This document shows positions 46,631 to 58,619 of a stretch of DNA of 64,000 bases, one piece after another (the stretch's first letter is position 1; each line of letters starts with the position of its first letter). Both the position numbers and the translations under genes were made by a program. This DNA is from Nicotiana tabacum (taxonomy: Eukaryota; Streptophyta; Magnoliopsida; Solanales; Solanaceae), in contig NC_134089.1 of assembly GCF_000715075.1 (NCBI RefSeq), positions 67,810,697 to 67,874,696 on the forward strand, in the 5' to 3' direction. The notes under the pieces were generated by a model that was not told the origin of the DNA, did no database searches, and worked only from the letters and a program-made list of their open reading frames with translations.

Positions 46631-49115
46631 TGTCACGACCCCAATTACCCGGTCGTGATGGCGCCTATCACATTACTAGCCAAGCCAACCCAAACCATTA
46701 ACTACAACAAATTCCTTTTATAAAACCATTTTCTAACACAGGTTTAAATACCAAATTCCCATATTAAGCGTTTAAAACACAATTTCATATGCGGAAGTCA
46801 AATAAACATGAAAACTACAGCCCCAAATATCAGGTGCCACGAGTCTAGAGCCTCTACTACATAACTGACTATCTGATACAACATAAGTCTAGAAAATGCG
46901 GAAAAGTATAAGATAGGAAGGAGAAAACAGGACTGCGGACGCCATGCAGCTACCTTGAAATCTCCGGCAACCTCTGGATCAGCTGAGGACCCTCACTCTG
47001 CCACTCGGGCACTTGGATCTACACACAAGGTGCAGGGAGTAACGTGAGTATGCCAAATCAGTAAGTAACTAAAGTAAATAAGGTCTGAAAGCAGTGGCGA
47101 GTAGTTAAAAATCATATTCCTGAATAAACAACAGAATAACAGGTCAACTTCACAGTTTAAAACCAGTTTCGTTGTAAAATCATCAAATTCAGTTTAAACA
47201 CTTGAAATCATATACTTAGCAATTTTTCCAACAGAGGCTTGTTTTTAAAAGAAGAGTGAAATCAATAAAAATATCATAACTGGACCCCTCGGGCAAGGTA
47301 TCACTCAAAATACGGCGTCTCGGGCAGCCTCTCAGTCACTCATGACTCACTCTCGTCACTCAGTACTCACTCTCAACACTCAGGCTCATTAACATCTTAT
47401 AATAATAGAAATCATAGTAACCATTGCGACGTGCAGCCTGATCCATAATTTATAGTCAACTACACTCACTGGGGGTGTACAGACTCCGGAAGGGCTCCTA
47501 CAGCCCAAGAATCATATCGCTGCAACGCACAGCCCGATCCTATATATATATCGCTACGGCGTGTATCCCGATCCAATATATATATCGTTGCGGCGTGCAA
47601 CCCGATCCATAATATATACATATAAAATCCTCACTATTAGGTTCTCAACCTCTCTCAGTCATTAACCTCACAGCCTCTTGGGCATAACAATAGAAGTTAC
47701 GGAACTCAGCCCAAACAGTCTTCACAATTAGAAGTGGAGTGATAAAACTAGTTTTAAACATTTAAATAGGTAAAACATGACTGAGGATATGCTTTCAACA
47801 AATAAAGTGAGGAAGAACAGTAAAAATGTCCTTAAGGGAATCAACATGTCCGCATAAGGCCCCAAACATGGCATACAACCTATAATACAGTATAAATAAC
47901 TAAAGTACGGAATATCATAAGGTTTCAAATCAAATACGTGGCTCAATAGTCGCTACGGGACGGACCAAGTCACAATCCTAATCGGTGCATGCCCACACGC
48001 TGGTCACCTAGCATGTGTGTCACCGCATTTATCAAAACAAGTCAAATACCGGGGTTTGTACCCTTAGTTCCAGATTTACGATGGTTACTTACCTCAAACC
48101 GGTGAAAATACTACTCTGCGATGCATTTTCCCTTCGAATTGGCCTCCACTCGTGTCGAATCTATTCAAAATCAGAATCACGACGTCAAAATATGCTAAGG
48201 GAACGAAGCCCAAACGAAAATAATCAAATTATACCAAAAATCCTGAAATTGGCCAAACCCGACCCCGGGCCCGCATCTCGAAACTCGATAAAAATCACAT
48301 CAACGGAATCCTTATCCTCCTATGAGTCCATCCATACCAAGAACACTGAAATCGGAGTCCAAATGACCCCTCAAATTCTAATTCTAAAGTCTCTTAATCT
48401 CAAGCCCAAATTCCTCAATTTTAGGCTTAGATTCCATGATTTATTAGGTAGATTTCACAATAGAATAGAGTTTTAAGTCCAAAATTCTTACCTCCAGGTG
48501 ATTCTCCTTGAATCCCTCTTCAATCTCCTTCAAATAGCTCCAAAAACGACCAATAATGGAAGAAATAAACCCCACATCCACGGACAAGATGACCTTTTAA
48601 ACTTTCTGCCCAGGCCTGAAATCCTTCTTCGCGAACGCGGTCAAAGCCTCGCATTCACGAAGCATAAATTAACTTTGATCAATTTTCCTCTTTCGCGATT
48701 GCGACATCCCCATCGCAAATGTGATGCTTTTCTCAGACCAATCTTCATGATCACGTTCCGCCTCTCGCGAACGCAATGAATAAAATCCACAGAAGCTCAG
48801 CTGCCCTCTTTGCTCTATGCGAATGCGACTCCTCCCCCGCGAATGCGATGCACAAACCCTTAGACCTTCGCGAACGCATAGCCTTCCTCGCGAATGCGAA
48901 GGCTTAAATTCCACCTTCCTCAACTGACTCTTCACGAACGCGAGGGTCCACTCGCGAATGCGAAGAGTAAAATACCGGCAACAACTGAAACCAAAATCTA
49001 CAATTTTCTTCAACTTAAAATGATCCGTTCAACCCTCCGAAACTCACCCGAGGCCCCCAGGACCTCAACCAAAGGCACCAGCATATCCCAAAACCTTATT
49101 CAAACTTGTACCAAT
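46631..49115 (-). mobile_element. Element E 5' LTR (right), interrupted by element C
   Basis: Begins TGTCACGACCCC on the plus strand with the hairpin CACGACC/GGTCGTG (about 46634-46658) and is colinear with the left LTR to 49115. There element C has inserted after CCAAT. The rest of this LTR should lie beyond the right edge of the window. Confidence 0.88.
49111..49115. other. Probable target site duplication of element C, left copy
   Basis: CCAAT is the last element E sequence before the C LTR; the undisturbed E LTR has the same bases at 40942-40946. The right copy is outside the window. Confidence 0.6.
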
Positions 49116-51821
49116 TGTCACACCTCCATTTTCCGCACCCGAGGGGCGCAGGGGGAGTTTTTTCCAATTAAAGGACAATCGAAACGGGATTGGTTTAATT
49201 ATTTCAGAGTCGCCACTTGGGAGATTTAGGGTGTCCCAAGTCACCAAATTTAATCCCGAATCGAGGAAAAGAATGACTCTATATTACAGTCTGCGTACCA
49301 GAAATCCGGATAAGGAATTCTGTTAACCCGGGAGAAGGTGTTAGGCATTCCCGAGTTCCGTGGTTCTAGCACGGTCGCTCAACTGTTATATTCGGCTTAT
49401 TTATCTGATTTTTAATACAATTATGAACCATGTGCAAATTTTATCTTTTACCGCTTTATTATCATTATTTTTTAGGAATGTGAACATCGCTTAAAATATA
49501 TCTTTGGACTGTGTCACATGAAATGCACCCACAATCCGAAACATATTTTATTTGATGTTTTAGGATTTGGATTTGGGTCGCATGAAATGCACACCCGAGT
49601 TTAAGAAAATTAAATTATTAAAGGCGCGCCTAAAGCAACTAGCGCATTATTATTTTGCGGAGGTCGTGAAATTCGCTAAACGACCCTCCTGAATTCTAAG
49701 TAATTTTAAACAAGTATTTACTGAGGGCCCCGCAATTTGTGTTTTTATTCGGTGAGGCTCATCTCATTCTTATTTTTAAAAATGAATTTGCAACGTCATG
49801 AAAATGCATCTCAAACCACGTCACAGTCAATGCACCCGTGATTAGAGACACATTTCGATTTCGCTGAGATTTAGATTTGGGTCACATAAATGTGCACCCG
49901 AGTTTAGGAGAATTAAATTATTAAAGGCGCGCCTGAAGCAACTAGCGCATTATTATTTTGGGTAGGGCCGTGAAACTTACTAAACGGCCCGTCCCGGAAT
50001 CTAAGTATTTAATATATACATTTAGAGGGCCCCGCGGCTTGTGCATTTTTTCTTTTTTATTTTTTTTATTTTTTGCGAGGCTCGTCTCATTTTTACTATT
50101 TAAGGGCAAACTTAAAACAACTACGATTTCCTACTAGTGAAGCCATCCGAGATTAAACAAAAAAAACGATTCTAACAGGTAATAATATCCATGGTAAAAA
50201 TGAAAAATAGAATAACCTCGTTCATATGCTCATATTTACTTTAAGCATGCAGTAACTAAACATAAAATACCATTTTTTAACACAACAACAAAAATTGCAT
50301 CGTTGACATTCATAAATATAGGATATTTTCATTTATTGCCTTGAACCATAATATGCAAATTGAATGAAATGAAACAAAGGACGAAGAACACCAACTTTCG
50401 AACCTCGACAATCCTAGAACGACAAACAGTGCTTCCTACGGAACTCGAACCGGACTTCACTGAACAAGGAACAACAAAGAAAACCCCGGAACAAAATCGA
50501 CGAACCGGACCTCGACTCAACTTTTGAACTTTGGTCGGGAGCTCGACTTCGACTCGACCTCACTGACGGACTGTTTGGTCGACGTCTGTGGGGCCCACGA
50601 CAATGTTCGACGACGGGGGGGAGGTGTGACGGGCTGTTTGGGCAGTGGTCGACGATGGAGGAGTTGGGTGGTCGTTCATGGAGGCGGGCTGGTTGGGTTT
50701 TGACGGAGGGTCGACGATGGAGTGTTTGGTGGGGGTGACGACACTGAGGAGGCTGGTGGCGACGTGAGGAGATGGTGGTCGACGCTGGAGGAGTTGGGTG
50801 GTCGTTCATGGAGGCGGGCTGGTTGGGTTTTGACGGAGGGTCGAAGATGGAGTGTTTTTGGGGTGGAACGAGGGTGGTCGTTTGAGAGGCTTCGTGGTCG
50901 ACGGACTGGGGATGGGTAGGTTTGGTCGTGGGTTTTTTTTTGTAGGGTTTTTGGTCTGTTCTCGTCAGTAGGGTTTTCCTTTTCCTCTTGAGGAAGAAGA
51001 CGAGTGTACAGTACTCTCCTTTCAAAAATTCAAAAACCCTCCCTTTGTCAAATGTGTTAGTCCGTGTATTTGACATGGTTTGCCCAGAAAAATGAGCCCA
51101 CGCGTGGTGGGGTTCAAGGCATATGTTCCCCACGCATGGTGGGGTTCCCCACGTGTCCTGGACACGGTTATTATGGGCTAGGTCCAAAAATTAGGCCTAA
51201 AACCGGGTAGTTTTGAACCCGAATATTATTCTTTTGCCCGGACCCGAGAAATAGGAACACGTTGCTTAACTAGTCCTATGTAAGCAAAATAACTACCAAA
51301 AATAAGACTAGTATTTAAACAAAACTATATCTTTCTTTTTTTTAAAATATTTTTTCAAGATTTAAAATAGCTACAAAATAAAACTATTTTTTGTAATTTT
51401 CGTTTTTAAATATTAAGATAAAATATGAGGTAATATTTTTGCATTTTTCAAAGTTAAAAATGACTATAGAATATTAATAAAACTATTTTTTTGTAATTTT
51501 CATTTTTTTAATAAAGACAAAAATAAAAGTAATATTTTTTTGTATTTTTCCAAAATTAAAACGACTACAAAACATTAATAGAATTATATTTTTTGTAATT
51601 TTCGAATTTATATAAAGTACCAAAATAAAGTGCAATTTTTATATTTTTCAAGTTTATGAGAGATACATAAACTAAAATTTATATATATATTTTTTTGAAA
51701 TTTTTCTTTTTGCAGCGAAATAAAGTAAAAATAGTTAAAATAGCTATACTAGACCCAATTTCATATATTCACGCTAAAAATGTGAAAATTCTCGGGGAGG
51801 GTCAAAAATCACGTGCTTACA
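49116..51821 (-). mobile_element. Element C 3' LTR (left)
   Basis: 2,706 bp, minus-strand TGTAAGCACG to GGAGGTGTGACA. Same family as the A LTR (shared GTGATTTTTGACCCTCCCC opening and GGTGTGACA end) but clearly diverged from it. It is almost identical to 61739-64000. Its 145-bp-spaced duplication at 50640-50715 and 50785-50860 and the open frame 50414-51187 (minus, Pro/His/Ser-rich) are LTR sequence, not a gene I can recognise. Confidence 0.92.
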
Positions 51822-51834
51822 GCTGCCCCTCTTT
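51822..51834 (-). other. Polypurine tract of element C
   Basis: AAAGAGGGGCAGC on the minus strand, the same 13 bases as in element A, next to the 3' LTR. Confidence 0.85.
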
Positions 51835-51936
51835 GACTGGAAACACGAAGAGTTTTCCGACAAAGAACGACTAGACGTGTTTTTGACCCGACCATTACTT
51901 GGACGGATTACACTTAAGGAAAGAGAGGGAATGTGA

Positions 51937-52004
51937 CCGAGCCCTGGTATCTGAGCTGCCTACATATCCTTGGTTATACAGGAATCAGGCCACGTGTAGT
52001 TCGG
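51937..52004 (-). ncRNA. Conserved stem-loop motif, copy 5 (class c)
   Basis: Plus coordinates: P1 strands CCGA 51937-51940 and TCGG 52001-52004. P2 CTAC/GTAG around 51960-51963 and 51996-51999. P3 is a weaker CCT/AGG pairing. It is the counterpart of copy 4 in A. Confidence 0.6.
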
Positions 52005-52689
52005 GAATGGGAGAGATAGTGAAGTGTACCGAGGTGGAGAGCCGATCGAGGTGCCGTTCCGTTGAGGTTCCGGTCCGCGGTCCTGTCATTACAACAAAAA
52101 TGAAAACTGAAAAAAGACTAACTAAGCCTATCAGCTACTAGTTACAAGGATTCCTATCTCTTAAGTCTTCTGAAACTTGGTCTCGAGTCTTGAATGGTGC
52201 TTCATACAGACTTTGGATCTGAACCTTGATACTTGCTAGTTGTAGGTGCTAGTTCTTGAGCAGACCACATTTGTTCTCCACTTCCGTAATTTGGGTTCTT
52301 TTTTTTTTTCCTCTTTTTCTTCATGTTTTTTTTTGTTTTTTGGTGACCAGCTTCTGTTGATCATCCCAGACTGTTGACTTGCATTCTTGGGGCGAGCTTC
52401 TTGTTGCTTCTATCTTGGATTGAGTGCTGGGGATTTTTGTTGTAACCTTCTGCTTTCCAGTGGGTCACTGCTTGATCTTGAAACATGTTTCTCCGTTCTA
52501 CAGGCGGACTCCTGACTTCTTCTATCTTCGACACGCAACAACCTCCGTTCTACAGGCGGGTCCCTGACAATCAAAACAAACAAAACAAACAAACTTTTCT
52601 AACCCAGTTTGTACTGGGAAGATTTGTGAGTCGTTAGCAAAATTGTAACTCACTTACACTACTGATGCAATGATGAGAGTAAACTAAAG
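52005..52689 (-). other. Element C internal 3' region, non-coding
   Basis: Counterpart of A 24540-25290. It contains the reversed CCCGCCTGTAGAACGGAGG units (52490-52565) and a poly-T block near 52302. No gene. Confidence 0.7.
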
Positions 52690-54870
52690 ACTAGGCTAGG
52701 ATGTGCATCTCCTCTGAGTAAAATCAAAACTCTTGCTAGCAAATGTGTCTGCTAAAATAAAAATCTCAACGACTCAAACTAGAAAGTGTGTCTTCTATGG
52801 TTGAATCGGAATGAGCTAAACTAGGAAGTGCGTCTCCTAAGGGTGAAAACTTCAGTGACTAGAAACTAGGAAGTGCATCTCCTATGAATAAAATCTCGAT
52901 TAGGAAGTGCGTCTCCTACGGGTAAAACTAAACTTTGAGGAACTGCGTCTCCTGTGGGTACAATAAACTTAGGAAGTGCGTCTCCTATGGGTACAATAAA
53001 CTTAGGAATTGCGTCTCCTATTGGGGATAACTGTTCTTAGGAAGTGCGTCTCCTACTGGGCGAAACTATTCTTAGGAAGTGCGTCTCCTATTGGTACAAT
53101 GGATCTAGGAAGTGCGTCTCCTATTGGTAAAACTTAGCTTAGGAAGTGCGTCTCCTATTGGTGAAATCAACTTAGGAAGTGCGTCTCCTATTGGTGAACC
53201 TATTCTTAGGAAGTGCGTCTCCTAATGGTAAAACTAAACTTAGGAAGTGCGTCTCCTATTGGTAGAACTAAACTTAGGAAGTGCGTCTCCTATGGGTGAA
53301 ATGAACTTAGGAAGTGCGTCTCCTATGGTGAAACTGATCTTAGGAAGTGCGTCTCCTATTGATAAAACTTGTTTAGGAAGTGCGTCTCCTACTGGTGAAA
53401 CTTATCTTAGGAAGTGCGTCTCCTACTGATAAAACTTGCTTAGGAAGTGCGTCTCCTACTGGTGAAACTTATCTTAGGAAGTGCGTCTCCTACTGATAAA
53501 ACTTGCTTAGGAAGTGCGTCTCCTACTGGTGAAACTTGCTTAGGAAGTGCGTCTCCTACTGGTGAAACTTGCTTAGGAAGTGCGTCTCCTATTGGTACAA
53601 TGGATCTAGGAAGTGCGTCTCCTATTGGTAAAACTTAGCTTAGGAAGTGCGTCTCCTATTGGTGAAATCAACTTAGGAAGTGCGTCTCCTATTGGTGAAC
53701 CTATTCTTAGGAAGTGCGTCTCCTAATGGTAAAACTGAACTTAGGAAGTGCGTCTCCTATTGGTAGAACTAAACTTAGGAAGTGCGTCTCCTATGGGTGA
53801 AATGAACTTAGGAAGTGCGTCTCCTATGGGTGAAATGAACTTAGGAAGTGCGTCTCCTATGGTGAAACTGAACTTTAGGAAGTGCGTCTCCTATGGTGAA
53901 ACTGAACTTTAGGAAGTGCGTCTCCTATGGTGAAACATATCTTAGGAAGTGCGTCTCCTATTGGTGAAACTGAAACTTAGGAAGTGCGTCTCCTATGGTG
54001 AAACTGATCTTAGGAAGTGCGTCTCCTACTGATAAAACTTGCTTAGGAAGTGCGTCTCCTACTGGTGAAACTTGCTTAGGAAGTGCGTCTCCTACTGGTG
54101 AAATATTTTTAGGAAGTGCGTCTCCTATTGGTGAAACTGAACTTAGGAAGTGCGTCTCCTACTGGTGAAACTTATCTTAGGAAGTGCGTCTCCTATTGGT
54201 GAAACTGGCTTAGGAAGTGCGTCTCCTACTGGTGAAACTTGCTTAGGAAGTGCGTCTCCTACTGGTGAAACTTGCTTAGGAAGTGCGTCTCCTACTGGTG
54301 AAACTTGCTTTAGGAAGTGCGTCTCCTATTGATGAAACCTGCTTTAGGAAGTGCGTCTCCTATTGATGAAACTTGCTTAGGAAGTGTGTCTCCTATTGGT
54401 GAAACTTTTTAGGAAGTGCGTCTCCTACTTGTGAAACTTTTTAGGAAGTGCGTCTCCTACTTGTGAAACTTAGGTTAGGAAGTGCGTCTCCTATTGGTAC
54501 AATGGACTTAGGAAGTGCGTCTCCTATGGTAAAACTATTCTTAGGAAGTGCGTCTCCTATTGGTGAAACTAACTTAGGAAGTGCGTCTCCTATTGGTAAA
54601 ACTTAACTTAGGAAGTGCGTCTCCTATCGGTGAAACTCAACTTAGGATGTGCGTCTCCTATTGGTGAAACTTTTTAGGAAGTGCGTCTCCTATTGGGTGA
54701 AATAGACTTAGGAGGAAATGCATCTCCTATGGGTGAAACTAAAACAAACTTAGGAGGAAATGCATCTCATATGGGTAAAACTAAAACAAACTTAGGAGGA
54801 AATGCATCTCCTATGGGTAAAACTAAAACAAACTTAGGAGGAAATGCATCTCCTATGGGTAAAGACGTGG
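52690..54870 (-). repeat. Minisatellite of TAGGAGACGCACTTCCTA units (C)
   Basis: About 60 units, 30-38 bp, read on the plus strand as TTAGGAAGTGCGTCTCCTA plus a TTGGTGAAAC-type spacer. The last four units (54710-54860) are the long-stem variant TAGGAGGAAATGCATCTCCTA. More homogeneous and longer than in A, with multi-unit blocks repeated (53090-53300 resembles 53580-53800), which indicates recent unequal exchange or slippage. Confidence 0.92.
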
Positions 54871-55180
54871 AATGTATGCCTCTGTTATCTGGGCGGGCTC
54901 CCAACTTCAATACTTGAAACGTAAAGACTGAATGTATGCCTCTGTTATCTGGGCGGGCTCCCAACTTCAACACTTAAAAGTAAAGACTGAATGTATTCCT
55001 CTGTTATTATGGGCGGGCTCCCAACTTCAACACTTAAAAGTAAAAAAAAACTGAATGTATGCCTCTGTTATCTGGGCGGGCTCCCAACTTCAACACTTAA
55101 AATAAAAAGACTGAATGTATGCCTCTGTTATCTGGGCGGGCTCCCAACTTCAACGCTTGAAATAAAAGACTGAAATGTAT
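54871..55180 (-). repeat. ~62-bp tandem repeats, CTGGGCGGGCTCCCAACTTCA core
   Basis: Five units on the plus strand with ATGTATGCCTCTGTTATCTG, then GGCGGGCTCCCAACTTCAAC, then an AAAGTAAAGACTG-type spacer. Absent from A as an array. Confidence 0.88.
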
Positions 55181-55435
55181 TCCTCTCGTTATACAGGTGG
55201 GCGCCTGGATTCAACAAAATGTATTCCTCTCGTTATACAGGTGGGCGCCTGGTGGTAAAGATATGAAACATGATATGCCCGCATTATACTGGTGGGTGAC
55301 CTAGAACAGAAATGAAAAGACAGAAATGTATTCCCGCATTATACTGGTGGGTGACCCAGAACAAAAATGAAAAGACAGAAATGTATTCATCTCGTTATTC
55401 AGGTGGGCGCCTGTCTTCAACAATAACTTTGAAAA
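55181..55435 (-). repeat. Tandem units with ATTCCTCTCGTTATACAGGTGGGCGCCTG
   Basis: Three units of the CAGGTGGGCGCCTG type (55185, 55219, 55387) and two of a related TATACTGGTGGGTGAC type (55285, 55340). Non-coding repeats. Confidence 0.85.
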
Positions 55436-55925
55436 TAAGATCCTATTTGAGGGCGGATGAACCCGACATATCCTATTTGAGGGCGGATGAACCCAAACAT
55501 ACCCTATTTGAGGGCGGATGAACCCAACAGATCCTATTTGAGGGCGGATGAACCCGACATATCCTATTTGAGGGCAGATGAACCCGAAATATCCTATTCG
55601 AGGGCGGATGAACCCAATATATCCTATTTGAGGGTGGATGAACCCGACAGATCCTATTTGAGGGCGGATGAACCCGGCATATCCTATTTGAGGGCGGATG
55701 AACCCGACAGATCCTATTTGAGGGCGGATGAACCCGACATATCCTATTTGAGGGCGGATGAACCCAACATATCCTATTTGAGGGCGGATGAACCCAGCAT
55801 ATCCTATTTGAGGGCGGATGAACCCGACAGATCCTATTTGAGGGCGGATGAACCCGACATATCCTATTTGAGGGCGGATGAACCCAACATATCCTATTTG
55901 AGGGCGGATGAACCCAAAATATCCT
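55436..55925 (-). repeat. 30-bp tandem array, 16 units
   Basis: Plus-strand unit CCTATTTGAGGGCGGATGAA then CCCGACATAT, with few changes. The 30-base period keeps frames open on both strands (55487-56101 plus and 55473-55976 minus). These frames are products of the repeat, not genes. Confidence 0.95.
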
Positions 55926-57419
55926 TAAGACTTGAAAATGTCTTACCTCGAATACATGCTGGGGATTGGGATGCATTTTCCCTCTTTTTTCATTATTATC
56001 TTTTTATTCTTCTTTTTTTTTTATTCTTTTTTTTATTTTTTATTCATAGTTTCTTCCTTCGAAGACTACCTCCCTTGAGAGTCGTACCTGTTGGGGGGTA
56101 AAACGTTATCAGCTGGGGGTACCTGACTTCCAAAAAAATTTCTAAATGGAAGGAAAATTTTCTTCCCCAGTTTGATAATATCCCTTGTGGCGTGCAGTTC
56201 TGGCATCAATGCCATTTCCTTTACCTGTTTCAAATCAAACAAAATTGTTAGTTTAAAACGCGGTGGTTGGTTGTGATACTCCCAACGGGATGGCTTTTCC
56301 TTTTTTCCTTCTTTGCTTTGCGTTGCACAACTTGTTGGGGACGATTTTATTTGCTGGGTACAATCCCTTTCTGCTGGGGATATCCCTCTTCTTTTGTGGC
56401 ATAGCTCGGAAACCGGCATTTCCCCAACCTTTTAGTCTAGTATGGATTTCGCCAAATCATGCTCACTGCTTTCCTTGCTTTGTCCATGGGCCTCGGCCTT
56501 GAGGTTTATAACTTTTGATAAAGGCAACGGTATCCCTCTTGATGCTTGTCAATCCTTCTGTCAATTCCCTTTTGCTGGGGATACCTTTTTGACACTGGCT
56601 TCGCGTTTGTTCCCTGCTGACTATACCACTTGGATGTACTAGTCAGATCTCATTTTGGAAAGCTGATGGCCTATTTGAAGTCATTTCGTACTTGTTCTGA
56701 CCAGACAGACTCTATTGGGGATTTTCTATGAAAGGAAAAAGATAAAAGGGAACAGAATAAAAAGACAAAGGAAAAAACATGACTCTTTGACAAAAGAAAC
56801 TATAAATAAAAACCCTATCAAATGCAGATACCGACTCTAATGGCCATGACATGCGTATGTGGCCTATCATTTACCGTCAATCATCTTTCAAGATCTTTAA
56901 TTGGCGATTCCCCATCTTATTCTCAATCTTATTCGACTTGTAGTGCCCGGAGGGTTTTCACTATCAAGTCTCTCTCATTTTTGGGTTCTTCTCTCAGCTT
57001 TCATCGCCCTATGGTGCCTGTGAAGGTTTTCACCGATAAGACTCTCTCATTTGTATCACTTTCCAGCTGGGGATTTGGAGTATCGCCGGTATGACTCTTT
57101 CCGCTGGAGATTAGAGTCCTTTCTGCTGTGGAACAGAATGTTATGTTCGCCGGTAAGACTCTTCATTTGTCTAACTTGGCATCTTTTGAAGACTGATCGG
57201 AAGGTCTTTCTTTGGACCGTAATGTGGGTTTTGGATAGGGCTAGAAAGAAAGGGTATTAAAAGGCTCAAAAATGCATTAATTTTGGGTTATTAATTACAA
57301 CATTCGGAATTAGATTTATTTACATCAAACGCAACTTTTGCCCCAGTTTCTTGCTTGGGGATATTTTAATTGATGATTTTTTTTTTCATTTTTCAAAACT
57401 ATGACCGAGCCGTGAAGCT
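55926..57419 (-). other. Element C region matching A 21400-22900, non-coding
   Basis: Reversed counterpart of the TCCCCAGCAG/GAGAGTCTTA region of A. It has one exact CTGCTGGGGA (56371-56380) and several one- or two-mismatch copies (55960, 56330, 56572, 57065). No gene. Confidence 0.75.
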
Positions 57420-57420
57420 C

Positions 57421-57458
57421 CTACGTATCCTCTTCGAGGAATCAGGTCAAACGTAGTT
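57421..57458 (-). ncRNA. Conserved stem-loop motif, copy 6 (class b)
   Basis: Plus coordinates: P2 CTACG 57421-57425 with CGTAG 57452-57456. P3 CCTC 57429-57432 with GAGG 57436-57439, three-base loop. Counterpart of copy 3; like it, no P1. Confidence 0.62.
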
Positions 57459-58376
57459 CCCAATTCCTCTTTTCATTTGATTTTCTTTTTTTTCTCTTTG
57501 TTATCAATTTCTTTTCTTTTCTTTTTCTCTTTTTTTTTCTCTCTTTTCGTTTTGTTGTTTTCTTTCTTTCTCTTTTTTTTCTTCTTTTTCGTTGCTACTG
57601 ATTCCGAACGAGGGGTATGAAAGAAAATAAATAAGGCCCAAAAGGGGTTAACGAAGGATAAAGTGTTTGGGTAGCACAACAAAATGCCTTCGTCATTCCA
57701 GTCCTCAAAACATGCCAAGTGCAAACAACACAATTAAACAATAGATTTATAGTCTCTTCCGATGGTGCCGGACTTGACAATTATATTCAACATCTGTTTG
57801 TTTATTTGTCACTTCTAAAACACCGTTGGGCGACACTCTCATTCTCATTATTATGAACGACCCTCATGCCAGCTTGGCGAATCTTGCTTTTAACGGTTTT
57901 CTTTGTACTCAACTTGCCCCTAGTTCCACATGACTCGGGCTCTGAATAATCTCAAACCGTTCTTATTTTCTTTAAATGGTCTGATCGCCTTTACAGGGTT
58001 TTATGATTAACTTTAAAGACTAGGCCCAAAGTGTGTGCGCATGTCATGTCACTAGAATCGGTGCTGAATAAAAATGACATAAGGACTAAACAAAAGATGA
58101 CTGGATATAAATAGAAGACCGGATTTTGTATTAGAGTACCGGTGAAAGGGTTTGAAAAAATAAAAACAAACCGGAATAAAAATCCTAAACAAACTGGACA
58201 AAACTTAAAACTGATATGACAAAAAGGAAAAGATAAGAAGGTTTGACACAGGACAAAATCCACATTACAACCTTAATAATCCGGACAACAGAAATGACAA
58301 CAAAATAAGCCACCACAAGCTTCTCTCTTGCTAACCCAGGAACGGAGCGTCCTCCCACTTTATCAAACTTGGCATC
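57459..58376 (-). other. Element C post-gag region, pyrimidine block
   Basis: Pyrimidine-rich tract 57480-57600, then sequence matching A 20390-21110 reversed. No gene. Confidence 0.7.
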
Positions 58377-58470
58377 TTAGCCACTGAGTTTTGCATTAGT
58401 ATTGTCAAGACCATTACCAGCTTCAATATCTCCGTCAACAAGTTTCCAACAGGATTCGAATGCTTCTGTC
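58377..58470 (-). pseudogene. Element C gag remnant (last ~30 codons)
   Basis: The minus strand AATCCTGTTGGAAACTTGTT, then GAAGCTGGTAATGGTCTTGACAAT and GGCTAA, aligns with the 3' end of the A gag (20231-20319), including the stop position (TTA at 58377-58379). The upstream 1.7 kb of gag is absent, and the next recognisable sequence is a stem-loop motif at 58801. Element C therefore encodes no protein I can identify. Gag must come from elsewhere if it moves. Confidence 0.75.
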
Positions 58471-58619
58471 ATCAGGCCTGATCCTCGCAGAGTGTGCATC
58501 ATGAGGTGCAAGTAAAGGATTCTGGGTGTCACTGTCTGGCTTACCACAAACCAACCACCTTAATTTTATTTGCAAAACAAACAGGTTAGAATGGACTCAG
58601 TCGGTCCTTATTATTGACA

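Noticed and set aside
50414..51187. 257-codon minus frame in the C LTR
   Set aside because: Lies in LTR U3/R sequence with an internal duplication; no recognised domain, and the second LTR copy is split differently.
53247..54332. Open frames with LGSASPTGET repeats
   Set aside because: They are translations of the hairpin minisatellite on the strand opposite to the element; broken repeatedly and without start or domain evidence.
55473..56101. Long frames on both strands (YLRADEPDIS and NRICRVHPPS repeats)
   Set aside because: A 30-bp repeat without stops is open on both strands by arithmetic; no non-repeat coding sequence is attached.
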